Below, piece after piece: positions 53,355 to 61,554 of a DNA stretch of 64,000 bases. The stretch spans positions 1 to 64,000 of the IMG/VR virus record IMGVR_UViG_3300028569_002824. One strand, written 5' to 3'. Each line of letters begins with the position of its first letter. Positions within the stretch are counted from its first letter, which is position 1. Below the pieces are notes generated by a model that was given only the letters and a program-made list of their open reading frames with translations, was not told where the DNA came from and made no database searches. Source of the stretch: a virus. The translations under genes were made by a program, and so were the position numbers.

Positions 53355-53362
53355 AATAAATA
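53355..53362 (+). promoter_or_regulatory. Late promoter octamer AATAAATA
   Basis: It matches 7 of 8 bases and ends 7 bases before the ATG at 53369. Confidence 0.6.
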
Positions 53363-53368
53363 ACCAAT

Positions 53369-54628
53369 ATGTTAAAGTTTAAAAACTTAATTCTGTCGAT
53401 AATAAACGAGGGACCTGCTGTTGCAGTTGCTCCTGCAACAGGTACTTCCACTACACCAGCTGCACCGAGTACTTCTACTGCACCTGTTACAGCACCTAGT
53501 AGCGGACAGCCACTATCTTTGAGAGATTTGTTTTTTACTCCTCTATCTAATACGACGAGTGGAACACCAAACCCGCCAACCAACATCACACAAGCAATCA
53601 AAGATTTAGAAACTCCATACAACAACGCATATGGTCCCGGTTCAGCTCCAAGCGCTGATGACTTAATTAAAATTTTTAATATTTGGAAGAAGTGCTGGTC
53701 AAGAACATCAGCATCTCAATTTTTTGAATATGGGCAATATATGCCGTATATAGAATTTATGGCTCAAGTAGCTCATTTGGCCGGCAATGTAACAAACGTA
53801 GATGCCCGCTTCGAGACTGAACTTATACAACCGGCAGCATTTATGGCCGCTATAACTACATTTAAAGCCGCTCTCGTTAATAAACCAACCGCAAACCCCA
53901 TAGACTTTCCAGTATCAACAGCAGAAGGACAATACATTGCGACTCAGTTAAAAAAACACATACAAACAAATTTTGTAGGGCAAATTACTCTCGATAAGTA
54001 TGCTGGAAAAAGCATTAAAGATGCTATATTTTACATCTTAGAAGCTAGAAAGAAAGCTAGACTAGCTACACTTTCAATAGGAACTGTTCCCAATCAAGGC
54101 AAGGAAGTATTACAAATATTATTGAAACCAGATAACTTTGCTGGAGGCAACTATGCCTTCAGCAACAAGGTAAGTAGTGATAAAATCTATACTAGAGCAA
54201 TACATACCGAATTGTTAGGTATAGGTTTGTCAGCCAGAAGACTGTTTGATGCGGAGTGTACGAGGTTATTTGAAAAAGATCCAACAGGCAAAGGTTTTAT
54301 AGATCCAGGTCCAGAAATGGGCGATTCTGCTTATGAAGTATTTCTTAACAATGGGTCTCTCGATGGACAAAATTGCTTTGCATTTGCTGATGATGGAGGA
54401 GGAACTGTATCAGCTACTGATGTTGGAACTGGAGGATATATTGTGGGAAACCTCAAGGCAATTTCATCTAAGAACGAAGCGGCTAAAGATCTTTACGATA
54501 AGCTTACTGAATTAGCTAATTATGTTAGAGAGGGTGAAATAGTTGATTGGTTGGCAGTAATTGGCGGAGCAACAAAAATTGCTGGAGGATTGAGCATGGG
54601 AGCTCCCACAGTCGGAGGTAAGAGATAG
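53369..54628 (+). CDS. Late protein with head-targeting-like leader, unknown function
   Basis: 419 residues. Leader MLKFKNLILSIINE, then G: (I)xE at residues 12-14. It is followed by an Ala/Thr/Pro/Ser-rich linker (to about 55) and a large globular domain (roughly 70-400) with no recognised motif. The end is Gly-rich (GGATKIAGGLSMGAPTVGGKR). A packaged or virion protein is the best reading; an enzymatic activity inside the globular domain cannot be excluded. Confidence 0.78.
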   Translation: MLKFKNLILSIINEGPAVAVAPATGTSTTPAAPSTSTAPVTAPSSGQPLSLRDLFFTPLSNTTSGTPNPPTNITQAIKDLETPYNNAYGPGSAPSADDLIKIFNIWKKCWSRTSASQFFEYGQYMPYIEFMAQVAHLAGNVTNVDARFETELIQPAAFMAAITTFKAALVNKPTANPIDFPVSTAEGQYIATQLKKHIQTNFVGQITLDKYAGKSIKDAIFYILEARKKARLATLSIGTVPNQGKEVLQILLKPDNFAGGNYAFSNKVSSDKIYTRAIHTELLGIGLSARRLFDAECTRLFEKDPTGKGFIDPGPEMGDSAYEVFLNNGSLDGQNCFAFADDGGGTVSATDVGTGGYIVGNLKAISSKNEAAKDLYDKLTELANYVREGEIVDWLAVIGGATKIAGGLSMGAPTVGGKR

Positions 54629-54633
54629 AATTA

Positions 54634-55650
54634 TCATAGCTTCATTAGTTTCTGTTTAACTATAGCTTCACTGCCTTTGAGGCTATTTTTAACAATAAAT
54701 TTCCACGAAATTTCATCTAACTCAAGACTACAGCACACTTCATTGATGTCTTTAAATCGTCGAAATTCCTTGGGCCAAATGAATACACGCTTTCCACTAC
54801 GAATTGTTTTTTCTATTTTCTTTGCGGTTTGCTCGTTGTTTTTATCGTTATCAAACACATAAATCTGCTCATATCCAAGAAGACTATTAAGCTCGTCTAT
54901 TTGACATTCAGTTGGTGAAAGAGCAGCAATAGCAACACCGTTTTTGACAAACATTGAATCAATAGGTCCCTCAAAAATAAAAACAAAAGGAACCTCTGGA
55001 ATTATATTGTTAATACCAAAAACATGCTTCTCTCCAAATTTAGTCAAATATTTAGGAAATTGATCTCCAGTTAAAGCTCTGGTTTGATAACAAATAACCT
55101 TATTTGCATCATTAAAGAATGGGAGAACCAATCTATTCTTATGAATCTTGTCTTCAAGCGAAATATAAAACGTCTTGCATCTATTTACTGCAGAAAATAA
55201 TCTCCTTGACTTACAACACTCCAGTGCAGTTTGGAGCATTTGGTTCTCTTTAAAGAAATTAACTTGCGTTAAATCACACAAATCTATACTATTCTCAGGA
55301 AGATCAGGAATTTCGGTTGGTAATGCAACATTTTCTTTGTGCGATGCTTTAAATTTTCTAGGATTAATAATCTCGGATTTATTCTTTTCGTTATTCTTTT
55401 TAATTATTTCAGTAACAGAAAGTCCAGAAACCTCCTTAACCCATTCAAACGGTTTCCACGATTTAGAGCAATTATGACAAAAGAAATACTGTTTATTAGG
55501 AAAGTAAAATAGTCTTCTCGTTCTTCCGGCTGACTTTCCCTCTTTGCATACAGGACATTCTGCATTGAATACATTTTGATATCGTTTATGTATAGGCCTT
55601 TTGCAGTGCACATACATCATCTCGATCAAAAACTCTTGCGTTAGTTCCAC
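54634..55650 (-). CDS. 61: DNA primase (gp61-like)
   Basis: 338 residues (T4: 342) from a GTG start at 55650. The zinc-binding domain has C32, C35, C58 and C61 (ECPVC, FFCHNC). The TOPRIM core includes FIFEGPIDSMFVKNGVAIAAL near 228 and VFDNDKNNEQTAKK near 266. It makes RNA primers on the lagging strand with helicase gp41. The GTG start is supported by an early promoter whose -10 ends 8 bases upstream. Confidence 0.9.
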   Translation of the reverse strand: MELTQEFLIEMMYVHCKRPIHKRYQNVFNAECPVCKEGKSAGRTRRLFYFPNKQYFFCHNCSKSWKPFEWVKEVSGLSVTEIIKKNNEKNKSEIINPRKFKASHKENVALPTEIPDLPENSIDLCDLTQVNFFKENQMLQTALECCKSRRLFSAVNRCKTFYISLEDKIHKNRLVLPFFNDANKVICYQTRALTGDQFPKYLTKFGEKHVFGINNIIPEVPFVFIFEGPIDSMFVKNGVAIAALSPTECQIDELNSLLGYEQIYVFDNDKNNEQTAKKIEKTIRSGKRVFIWPKEFRRFKDINEVCCSLELDEISWKFIVKNSLKGSEAIVKQKLMKL

Positions 55651-55657
55651 GAATGAA

Positions 55658-55685
55658 ACTATACAAGGTAGTAATCCAAATTCAA
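55658..55685 (-). promoter_or_regulatory. Early-type promoter TTGAAT-N16-TATAGT
   Basis: The -35 is at 55680-55685 and the -10 at 55658-55663, ending 8 bases before the primase GTG at 55650. Confidence 0.55.
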
Positions 55686-55696
55686 CCTAATATTAA

Positions 55697-56128
55697 TTAG
55701 CGCTTGACTGCGTTGATCATGAAGCTCTTGAGCTTCTCAGAAATAGATAGAAGTGTTTCTGCGACGCTTACGATGTCAACTTTTGTTCTGGATGAAATTC
55801 CGTCAAATGGCGTTCCTGGTCTATCTAATGAAGACACAAGGCTCTGTAGGGAAGTACCTTCTAAGCCGTTGATTTTTTCAGCAAAATCTTCTAGTTGAAA
55901 TATATAATCTTTTAATGTTGCGCCTGTTGGAGCAGTTGCTTCTGAAGTTGTTCCTTCAGTTTCTCCTTCTGCTTGCTCTCCTGGAGCTTGAGGAATTGGT
56001 TCCACATCATCAAAATCTTCAGGCATTGGAACAGTCGAACCGCCACTTTCTGCTGGAGCTTCTTCAGTCTCTTTGTTGGCTTCGTCTTCCTTCAAGTATA
56101 CACTATTATAAAGTTCTTCAAATCTCAT
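55697..56128 (-). CDS. Acidic late protein with head-targeting-like leader
   Basis: 143 residues. Leader MRFEELYNSVYLKE, then D: (L)xE at residues 12-14. A Glu/Pro/Ala/Thr-rich region (15-75) is followed by a helical domain (LKDYIFQLEDFAEKINGLEG, then DIVSVAETLLSISEKLKSFMINAVKR). Similar in plan to the other leader proteins and to T4 internal proteins. Not an enzyme by sequence. Confidence 0.75.
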   Translation of the reverse strand: MRFEELYNSVYLKEDEANKETEEAPAESGGSTVPMPEDFDDVEPIPQAPGEQAEGETEGTTSEATAPTGATLKDYIFQLEDFAEKINGLEGTSLQSLVSSLDRPGTPFDGISSRTKVDIVSVAETLLSISEKLKSFMINAVKR

Positions 56129-56133
56129 AATTA

Positions 56134-56141
56134 TATTTATG
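56134..56141 (-). promoter_or_regulatory. Late promoter octamer CATAAATA
   Basis: It matches 7 of 8 bases and ends 6 bases before the ATG at 56128. Confidence 0.6.
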
Positions 56142-56516
56142 ATTTTACTGGAGTTTTTCTATAGTATGTGTTGGATAAATCTGATTATGTTAACGTGGTT
56201 TATTACTGACGCGGCATATTCCTACTTAACGTTGTTTAATTGTCTTACTAAACTTCGGTTACGTTTTGCTATTTATTTGATCACAAATGAAGACGGTACC
56301 TTTATAACATTTTTAAACCACGAGAGTACCGACCCTAACATAACTCCGCTGCATAGATTTTTATTGAAACTAATAACGTGTCCCTTGTGTTTAGCGATGT
56401 GGCTTTCAATTACGTGTTGCTTATTGTGGTTAGACGTTGGAAATATAGCTCCACTTTATATTATATCTATTGTAACATTTTTGCTTCTGCGGAAATTGAT
56501 TCAAATACTTCTGTAA
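56139..56516 (+). CDS. Membrane protein with CPLC motif
   Basis: 125 residues. Hydrophobic segments at about 1-25, 80-100 and 105-124 suggest two or three transmembrane helices; TCPLCLAMWLSI near 87 is like DUF1360-type membrane proteins. The first ATG lies within the divergent promoter region, so initiation could also occur at ATG 56166. The 3' end overlaps the convergent nuclease gene by 50 bases. Confidence 0.62.
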   Translation: MILLEFFYSMCWINLIMLTWFITDAAYSYLTLFNCLTKLRLRFAIYLITNEDGTFITFLNHESTDPNITPLHRFLLKLITCPLCLAMWLSITCCLLWLDVGNIAPLYIISIVTFLLLRKLIQILL

Positions 56517-57267
56517 TTTCCTGTTGTATGTTTTCAAGTTCGAACACCTTGTATGTATCGTTATTAACGTTTAACCAAACAATCTTAAGACCTGAAATTT
56601 TAATACTCGTGTATTTCTCTATTATGTATTTATACGCGTTGAGTTGTATTGTGTAGTGAGTAAGTTCACAATCCGGCATTAAATCAAATGGAGCTTTGAG
56701 CTTGGTTTTATATTTAGCTTTTGTGTTAATATTTTTGTTTGTCTTGAAATCTACAATCTCGTAACTATCCGTAGCACAATTGTAACAAAGCAAATCAACC
56801 ATTCCACAAATTCGTGTATCGTCCAAGTCACCAACAACCAATTCTGTTCTAGCACAAATTAAGTCGGAATAATCTGAATAAAATTGTTGAAAATACTGCA
56901 CCAACACAGGCAATCTTTCAAGCAATTCAATCTTTTGCTCTGTTTTGAGGATGGACGAAACCAGAGACTGATCAACAGCGATTTTTTTGTTTGCATAGAA
57001 ATTTTCTATGTATTTGTGCACAATGCTTCCCAACGTCGTAGACAGCTTATTTTTAAGTTCCCATTCTTCTTTAATTGATTCTTGGCTTACTCCGTTTTTT
57101 CTTGCTACTTTTAAAGATACGCTTTCAACATCAAATACGGGTTTAACTCTTTTAATCAATCCGGTTACTGAGAACCCATGAGATTGTACATTATCAATAA
57201 AATAGGTATGTGTTTTTTCTACAAACGTAATTTTGTTGAAGATTGAAAGCTCTTTAAAAATATTCAC
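56467..57267 (-). CDS. PD-(D/E)XK nuclease (Cas4/RecB-like)
   Basis: 266 residues from a GTG start. GSIVHKYIENF near 80, RTELVVGD near 140, CGMVDLLCYN near 153 (catalytic Asp), EIVDFKTNK near 169 (Asp and the E/D-x-K) and HYTIQLNAYKYIIEKY near 200 are the RecB-nuclease motifs. Such enzymes degrade or trim DNA ends. T4 does not have an exact equivalent. It overlaps the next gene by one base. Confidence 0.85.
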   Translation of the reverse strand: MNIFKELSIFNKITFVEKTHTYFIDNVQSHGFSVTGLIKRVKPVFDVESVSLKVARKNGVSQESIKEEWELKNKLSTTLGSIVHKYIENFYANKKIAVDQSLVSSILKTEQKIELLERLPVLVQYFQQFYSDYSDLICARTELVVGDLDDTRICGMVDLLCYNCATDSYEIVDFKTNKNINTKAKYKTKLKAPFDLMPDCELTHYTIQLNAYKYIIEKYTSIKISGLKIVWLNVNNDTYKVFELENIQQEITEVFESISAEAKMLQ

Positions 57268-57488
57268 TAATTAGAGGATACATTATCTATAATAAAAAGC
57301 TCCCCATTTTGACCAAGTTCCTTTAATATGCCAAACATTTTATTGCCTTCCCACAACCATTTAATACTATCACCATGCTCGAATCTCAGCGATTTATCGA
57401 GGTATATACTACCTCCTTCGTCATATTTTTCCAAATCGAGATAAAACCGATTGCCTTCTTTGTAAATAAAATTTGTTAAATTAATCAT
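57267..57488 (-). CDS. Hypothetical protein
   Basis: 73 residues, beta-rich and acidic, no recognised motif. It overlaps both neighbours by one to eight bases, so it is part of a co-translated run. Confidence 0.6.
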   Translation of the reverse strand: MINLTNFIYKEGNRFYLDLEKYDEGGSIYLDKSLRFEHGDSIKWLWEGNKMFGILKELGQNGELFIIDNVSSN

Positions 57489-57927
57489 TCGTTTGTGTAT
57501 TGTAATTTGCTAACCATGCTGAAAGCTGAGTTTTTTTTGATTTTGGATATCTAAATTTGTAGCCTCCCCAGCTCTTTGTGTCAACGTATTTAGTCCAAAG
57601 GGTTTTTGCTATGATATCAACCCGGTTCTCAATATCAAATTGCCTTTCAGGAGAGATGTTTCTGTCTGCTCCTGTATGATAACCTAACCACTTTTTTTGT
57701 TGAACGGCAACGTGATGAGCTAACTCATGAAAAAACACGAACATCATCATAATCCTTTGTTGTTTATTATTAATAAAAATATTACCTGTATCGAAATTAT
57801 ATGAACCATCAACACGTGTTGATTGATTGTTAAAATATATTTTATTTACATTATGTTCTAATGCAATAAGACTCATTAAAAATCTTATTTGTTTTTTTGG
57901 AATTTTTGAGTCAATAAAAAGTTTCAT
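57481..57927 (-). CDS. Putative zinc metallopeptidase-like protein
   Basis: 148 residues. HELAH at 67-71 within FVFFHELAHHVAV is a zincin site; the next part (ERQFDIENRVDIIAKTLW) has Glu/Asp that may supply the third ligand. N-terminal strands (KIYFNNQSTRVDGSYNFDTGNIFINN) resemble small SprT/WSS1- or phage ImmA-like peptidases. It is separate from the zincins at 3541 and 4473. Confidence 0.72.
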   Translation of the reverse strand: MKLFIDSKIPKKQIRFLMSLIALEHNVNKIYFNNQSTRVDGSYNFDTGNIFINNKQQRIMMMFVFFHELAHHVAVQQKKWLGYHTGADRNISPERQFDIENRVDIIAKTLWTKYVDTKSWGGYKFRYPKSKKTQLSAWLANYNTQTND

Positions 57928-57940
57928 AATAGACAGTTAA

Positions 57941-58156
57941 TTACGTAGCTTCATTTTTATTTTGTGTTTGTAAAATCAATAACTCAGCAAGCGCGTCCTC
58001 GAATGATACGTGACGAATACTATTAGTGCCAACCGACTTTGAAATTGTGTGGGAAGCAGGATCAATTTCTCTTACGATATTATACAGTTGTGTATTGACC
58101 TGTCGGGCCAATGTATCAGAATTTGGATCCTTTATTATACAACTCCTAAAATTCAT
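57941..58156 (-). CDS. Hypothetical protein
   Basis: 71 residues. It is charged, with no recognised motif; FEDALAELLILQTQNKN forms the end. It follows the 135-residue membrane protein gene with a 1-base gap and is probably made with it. Confidence 0.6.
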   Translation of the reverse strand: MNFRSCIIKDPNSDTLARQVNTQLYNIVREIDPASHTISKSVGTNSIRHVSFEDALAELLILQTQNKNEAT

Positions 58157-58157
58157 A

Positions 58158-58565
58158 CTATTTCACTTTAAAATATACAGCAACAATTTGTATTATAATA
58201 TTTAATGCAAACATAATAACCGATCCATACAAAGCCAACGTAGCTTTACTTTTGGTTTTATGGTGATCCGACATGTCTATTTCTCTCTCAATTGTGGATA
58301 TTCGCTTATTAAACCCACTATCTTCATAAAGCTCTACATCTAAATCCTCCTGGATGGACTTTAAACTCAAATTTATCTGCGTATTCCATATCTTTGCTTC
58401 AGCTTCAGATACAGCAATAGTTTGTTTAAGTTCAGCAGTTTCCTTATTAAGATTTTGGAGAACCAAATTATGATCATTTAATTGTTGTAAAACAAGCATT
58501 TGATACTTGGACCACCCATTGCCTTCGTAACCGTTACCTACAGAGTTATCAATGTTTTGATTCAT
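58158..58565 (-). CDS. Coiled-coil protein with C-terminal membrane anchor
   Basis: 135 residues. A long helical region (30-100) with heptad-like pattern (LQNLNKETAELKQTIAVSEAEAKIW) is followed by a single C-terminal transmembrane helix (LALYGSVIMFALNIIIQIVAVYF). A tail-anchored cytoplasmic protein; function unknown. Its gene is 2 bases from the PAS protein gene, suggesting they may act together at the membrane. Confidence 0.7.
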   Translation of the reverse strand: MNQNIDNSVGNGYEGNGWSKYQMLVLQQLNDHNLVLQNLNKETAELKQTIAVSEAEAKIWNTQINLSLKSIQEDLDVELYEDSGFNKRISTIEREIDMSDHHKTKSKATLALYGSVIMFALNIIIQIVAVYFKVK

Positions 58566-58567
58566 GA

Positions 58568-59467
58568 TTACGTATGTAAATGCACAAAGCCACTTTCAGA
58601 ATTTGGAGACCACTCGTATTTGATTCCGATTTTTTCTGTAATGTCTCTTAATACTCCAATATAATGTGCAACAATTCCTTCTTCTTTGACCGAAGAAATT
58701 GCAAATCGGTTATAAAATATTTCACCGGTCTTTCTTTGGCACTGGAGAAGCACATCACAATTGTCTCCAGATCCTAAACAGCGTTTTAGGGTAGACATCG
58801 CTCTTGATTGATGTGATTCATCAGTAACAATATCCAAAAATGATTTTCCTAAAGCCTCTTCTGTAATATATCCTGTAATTAGTTCGAATGATTTGTTGGC
58901 ATATACAATTGTTGGAGTGCCGTGTTGCAATTCCATTACTACAATACCGTCCGTAGAAGAATTTACTGCATTTTGCAATAATTTAAAATTATATCCGTGG
59001 TTATTTTTAAATTGTGAAATATCAGACGCAACACCAATAACTCGTTCTTCGCGATCATCACATAAGGAAAACCTCCAAACTAAACGAACGTGATTTCCGT
59101 CCATAGAAATCCACCTATTTATGAATGCGTTATTGCCCAAAAAACGCGTAATTTTTCCTGATTTAATTTCATTGAACTTATTCTTAGACTCTTCTACATC
59201 TTCTGCGCTTATAAAGTCCCATAACGATTTACCAATTAAATCAGCTCTAGTATATCCCAAGATAGTAAATGCAGCATCGCTAATTTTAATAATTGTAGCG
59301 TCTTTGTCCAAAAAAACAATAATGTCCGGTGATGCAGCAAAAATTAAAGCTAGCTGACTTTCTAATTCAGTCAAATATGCTGACAAATTGTTTAAACTAC
59401 CTTGTCTGGAATGTATAGCCTCTAGTAGCTTTTCATTTTCTGTAATCAATTGGCTTTTTGTGATCAT
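58568..59467 (-). CDS. Protein with two PAS domains and no output domain
   Basis: 299 residues. A short helix is followed by two PAS domains with PAC ends: about 35-150 (SPDIIVFLDKDATIIKISDAAFTILGY, then IGVASDISQ) and about 165-285 (STDGIVVMELQHGTPTIVYANKSFELITGY, then HYIGVLRDITE). The second is close to the LOV type, but the loop where LOV has its flavin cysteine reads GKSFLDIV, so no photo-adduct would form. There is no kinase, cyclase or DNA-binding domain. It may sense a small molecule or bind host PAS-type signalling proteins. Confidence 0.85.
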   Translation of the reverse strand: MITKSQLITENEKLLEAIHSRQGSLNNLSAYLTELESQLALIFAASPDIIVFLDKDATIIKISDAAFTILGYTRADLIGKSLWDFISAEDVEESKNKFNEIKSGKITRFLGNNAFINRWISMDGNHVRLVWRFSLCDDREERVIGVASDISQFKNNHGYNFKLLQNAVNSSTDGIVVMELQHGTPTIVYANKSFELITGYITEEALGKSFLDIVTDESHQSRAMSTLKRCLGSGDNCDVLLQCQRKTGEIFYNRFAISSVKEEGIVAHYIGVLRDITEKIGIKYEWSPNSESGFVHLHT

Positions 59468-59496
59468 ATTATGTTAATATGTGAGTTGGCTATTTA

Positions 59497-60111
59497 TTAA
59501 CACGACTCAATTAGTTTTGCTTCTGATTCTCTTCTATCAAGCAATCCATCAAGTCCTTTACCCAACCAAATTCGTTTCATGCTTCTAAATTCTTTAGCTA
59601 TCTTTTTATAGTCTTTTTTAGGAATCAAATTTTTAATATTAACCATCTCTCTTCTTGAATCTCCTTTAAGACTCGTGCCTCTATTAAACACTAAAGAAAC
59701 AACTGCACCATATGCATCAGGATGCAAGTCAGACAACCCAGGAAAGGTTTTTTCCGCAAGCTTACTAAATTTAGGCCACGTGAGAGTATTAAAAATAGTT
59801 AATGCTTGTTCCCAATTTATATTAATTCCGAAAGCTCTTAATTTTTTAGTATACTCTTTTCCACGCGCTCCTGTTTTTCCAGAAGCTTCTTGAATCTGGG
59901 ATAGTTGATTAGATGGCAAGAAGTCAAAAATTTTAGCAAGTTCCGTCTCTGTATAGTAAGCACAGTCGACACCAATTGCTATCGTTGGTCCAGAAGCTCC
60001 TCCGGGCCATGTAAACTTGGAAAGATATTTTTCGTAATACGATTTGCCTCCTCCTACCTCATACTGGAGAAGCAAGCTTAATGTGTTGTTGGACGGTTTA
60101 CTTGAGTTCAT
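59497..60111 (-). CDS. Endolysin (lysozyme-like)
   Basis: 204 residues. QYEVGGGKSYYEKYLSKFTWPGGASGP begins with a Glu (E18) in the position of a lysozyme catalytic residue; DAYGAVVSLVFNRG near 137 and RRESEAKLI at the end fit small phage lysozymes (GH24-like). No signal peptide, so release needs a holin. It is the last gene of a lysis cassette with a holin-like gene overlapping upstream. Confidence 0.8.
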   Translation of the reverse strand: MNSSKPSNNTLSLLLQYEVGGGKSYYEKYLSKFTWPGGASGPTIAIGVDCAYYTETELAKIFDFLPSNQLSQIQEASGKTGARGKEYTKKLRAFGININWEQALTIFNTLTWPKFSKLAEKTFPGLSDLHPDAYGAVVSLVFNRGTSLKGDSRREMVNIKNLIPKKDYKKIAKEFRSMKRIWLGKGLDGLLDRRESEAKLIESC

Positions 60112-60526
60112 AATCGTCTTCTTTAGCGTTTGTGTGAATAACTGTTATGTTTTCTGTTTTTTCGGTGCGAGTCATTCCCTCCAATGATGCACTCGAAGCA
60201 CTGTTGTATTTTAAATCAACAACTGCTTGAGCACCAACGTACGCAGCAATAATAATAGAAAGTATTTCAATTGTTTTTGAAAACATTGTGACAAAACCGC
60301 TCACAAATTCAGGTTTAGCAGGAATTAAAAACATCATGCCAATACTTGCGAAGTAAAAAAATGCAAGAATAATTACCGAAGTCATTACAATATAAAACTT
60401 TTTAGACTCTAAATGATTAGTAGATTTCAAGCGATCATATTTGTTAGAAGCTGTATTTGGAGGTACACGATCACTGCTTAAAAACGAGACACCATTCATT
60501 ACAGCGTTTTTTATTAAAGCTATCAT
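60098..60526 (-). CDS. Holin-like membrane protein
   Basis: 142 residues from ATG 60526, chosen because it forms an ATGA overlap with the small ORF upstream. Two transmembrane helices (about 44-66 YIVMTSVIILAFFYFASIGMMFLI and about 83-100 TIEILSIIIAAYVGAQAVV) are joined by a short Pro/Glu loop; the C-terminus is charged. Position between spanin and endolysin makes it the best holin candidate. Confidence 0.68.
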   Translation of the reverse strand: MIALIKNAVMNGVSFLSSDRVPPNTASNKYDRLKSTNHLESKKFYIVMTSVIILAFFYFASIGMMFLIPAKPEFVSGFVTMFSKTIEILSIIIAAYVGAQAVVDLKYNSASSASLEGMTRTEKTENITVIHTNAKEDDYELK

Positions 60527-60627
60527 AATAGTGAAACAAAAGCAGCTCCAGTTAAAAATCCTAAAGTAAATACAATCTTTGTTGGGTGATTCCAAAACAA
60601 TTCTGTTATTTTCTCTTTAATATCCAT
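60523..60627 (-). CDS. Small membrane protein of the lysis cassette (34 residues)
   Basis: A short frame: MDIKEKITELFWNHPTK, then IVFTLGFLTGAAFVSLL. It is amphipathic at the start with one transmembrane segment at the end. The TGA overlaps the ATG of the holin-like gene (ATGA), and it fits exactly between that gene and the spanin gene. It may be a second holin or an antiholin-type regulator; evidence is position and hydrophobicity. Confidence 0.6.
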   Translation of the reverse strand: MDIKEKITELFWNHPTKIVFTLGFLTGAAFVSLL

Positions 60628-60631
60628 AATT

Positions 60632-61252
60632 TTATAAAATTCCTTTAATTCGCAAATACGTCGCTCCGCCTATTGCTATTAACAACCCCACAATAATTAA
60701 GTTTCTCTGGAGAAGAGCTAGATCTTTTTCGACTAACTTTTTTTGCATTATATTGAGATCGTTTATCATTTTATCTCTATTTTCAGCTTGTCTGATTAAT
60801 TCTTCATCAACCTGCTTTTTAGCATCAATCAGTCCGATAGTATCTCTCTGAATTTGAGCAAACGTTTCTTTATCCTTTAATAATTGTTGGTACTCTTCAG
60901 TATTAACAACTACGACAGTATCATGTCTGTATCTTTCTGGAATTACAATCATTCGTTGTTTATTAACAGGAACTGAGTCAAACTTACTACCGCTCGATAC
61001 GGTGCTTATGTGTATGTCAATTTTTTTATAAACAGCTTCTATAGGAATTCTGTTTTTTGGGGGTTTTACAATTCTCGTAGCTTCTGTAATATATTTGTCC
61101 GTTAAATCTATCCTCGCTACTTCTAAAGAATCTTTAGACGCATATACAACTTTCGACAAAGCTTCGGACTGTTTTTCAGTGTATACAGTACAGCTAGATG
61201 TTATTAACAACACCATTATTGCCATGCAAAGAGTCTTGTGATATTTACTCAT
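60632..61252 (-). CDS. Predicted unimolecular spanin (lipoprotein with C-terminal membrane helix)
   Basis: 206 residues. A lipoprotein signal peptide ends with the lipobox LITSSC (Cys21), which would anchor the protein in the outer membrane. Residues about 50-180 are periplasmic and partly coiled coil (KKQVDEELIRQAENRDKMINDLNIMQKKL). The end is a transmembrane helix (LIIVGLLIAIGGATYL), which would sit in the inner membrane. That topology is that of u-spanins, which fuse the two membranes at lysis. It implies a Gram-negative host. Confidence 0.75.
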   Translation of the reverse strand: MSKYHKTLCMAIMVLLITSSCTVYTEKQSEALSKVVYASKDSLEVARIDLTDKYITEATRIVKPPKNRIPIEAVYKKIDIHISTVSSGSKFDSVPVNKQRMIVIPERYRHDTVVVVNTEEYQQLLKDKETFAQIQRDTIGLIDAKKQVDEELIRQAENRDKMINDLNIMQKKLVEKDLALLQRNLIIVGLLIAIGGATYLRIKGIL

Positions 61253-61258
61253 TACAAA

Positions 61259-61266
61259 TACTTATG
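61259..61266 (-). promoter_or_regulatory. Late-type octamer CATAAGTA
   Basis: It matches 6 of 8 bases, ends 7 bases before the ATG at 61252, and resembles GATAAGTA before the sheath gene. It fits late expression of the lysis cassette. Confidence 0.4.
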
Positions 61267-61306
61267 CTAAACTGTAAATTTAACTTAGATGAAACTTAAA
61301 ACCACG

Positions 61307-61504
61307 TCACATCGTACCCAACTCTAAGTTCGTGTCAATAATTTTTTGCAGTTTTTCCTCATGCAACTCAACAAGAGCGTCAATTGATTGTCTTTTAGAC
61401 CACATTTTAAATCTAAACTTTTCAACGATTGCTGCTAAATCATCCGTTAGTTCGTCAAGTGGAGGTTTAGTTAGCAAAAAATGAGCGACTTCTTCTATTG
61501 TCAT
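61307..61504 (-). CDS. Small hypothetical protein
   Basis: 65 residues from ATG 61504 (MTIEEVAHFLL). Two codons upstream there is another ATG (61510), but the -10 box at 61511-61516 ends 7 bases before 61504, so the second ATG is preferred. Helical, no recognised motif (KFRFKMWSKRQSIDALVELHEEKLQKII). Confidence 0.6.
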   Translation of the reverse strand: MTIEEVAHFLLTKPPLDELTDDLAAIVEKFRFKMWSKRQSIDALVELHEEKLQKIIDTNLELGTM

Positions 61505-61510
61505 GTGCAT

Positions 61511-61538
61511 ATAGTATAATAATAATTTGAGTTGTCAA
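61511..61538 (-). promoter_or_regulatory. Early-type promoter TTGACA-N16-TACTAT
   Basis: The -35 is at 61533-61538 and the -10 at 61511-61516, 16-base spacer, ending 7 bases before the ATG at 61504. Confidence 0.6.
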
Positions 61539-61554
61539 TACAGCAGTTTTAAAA

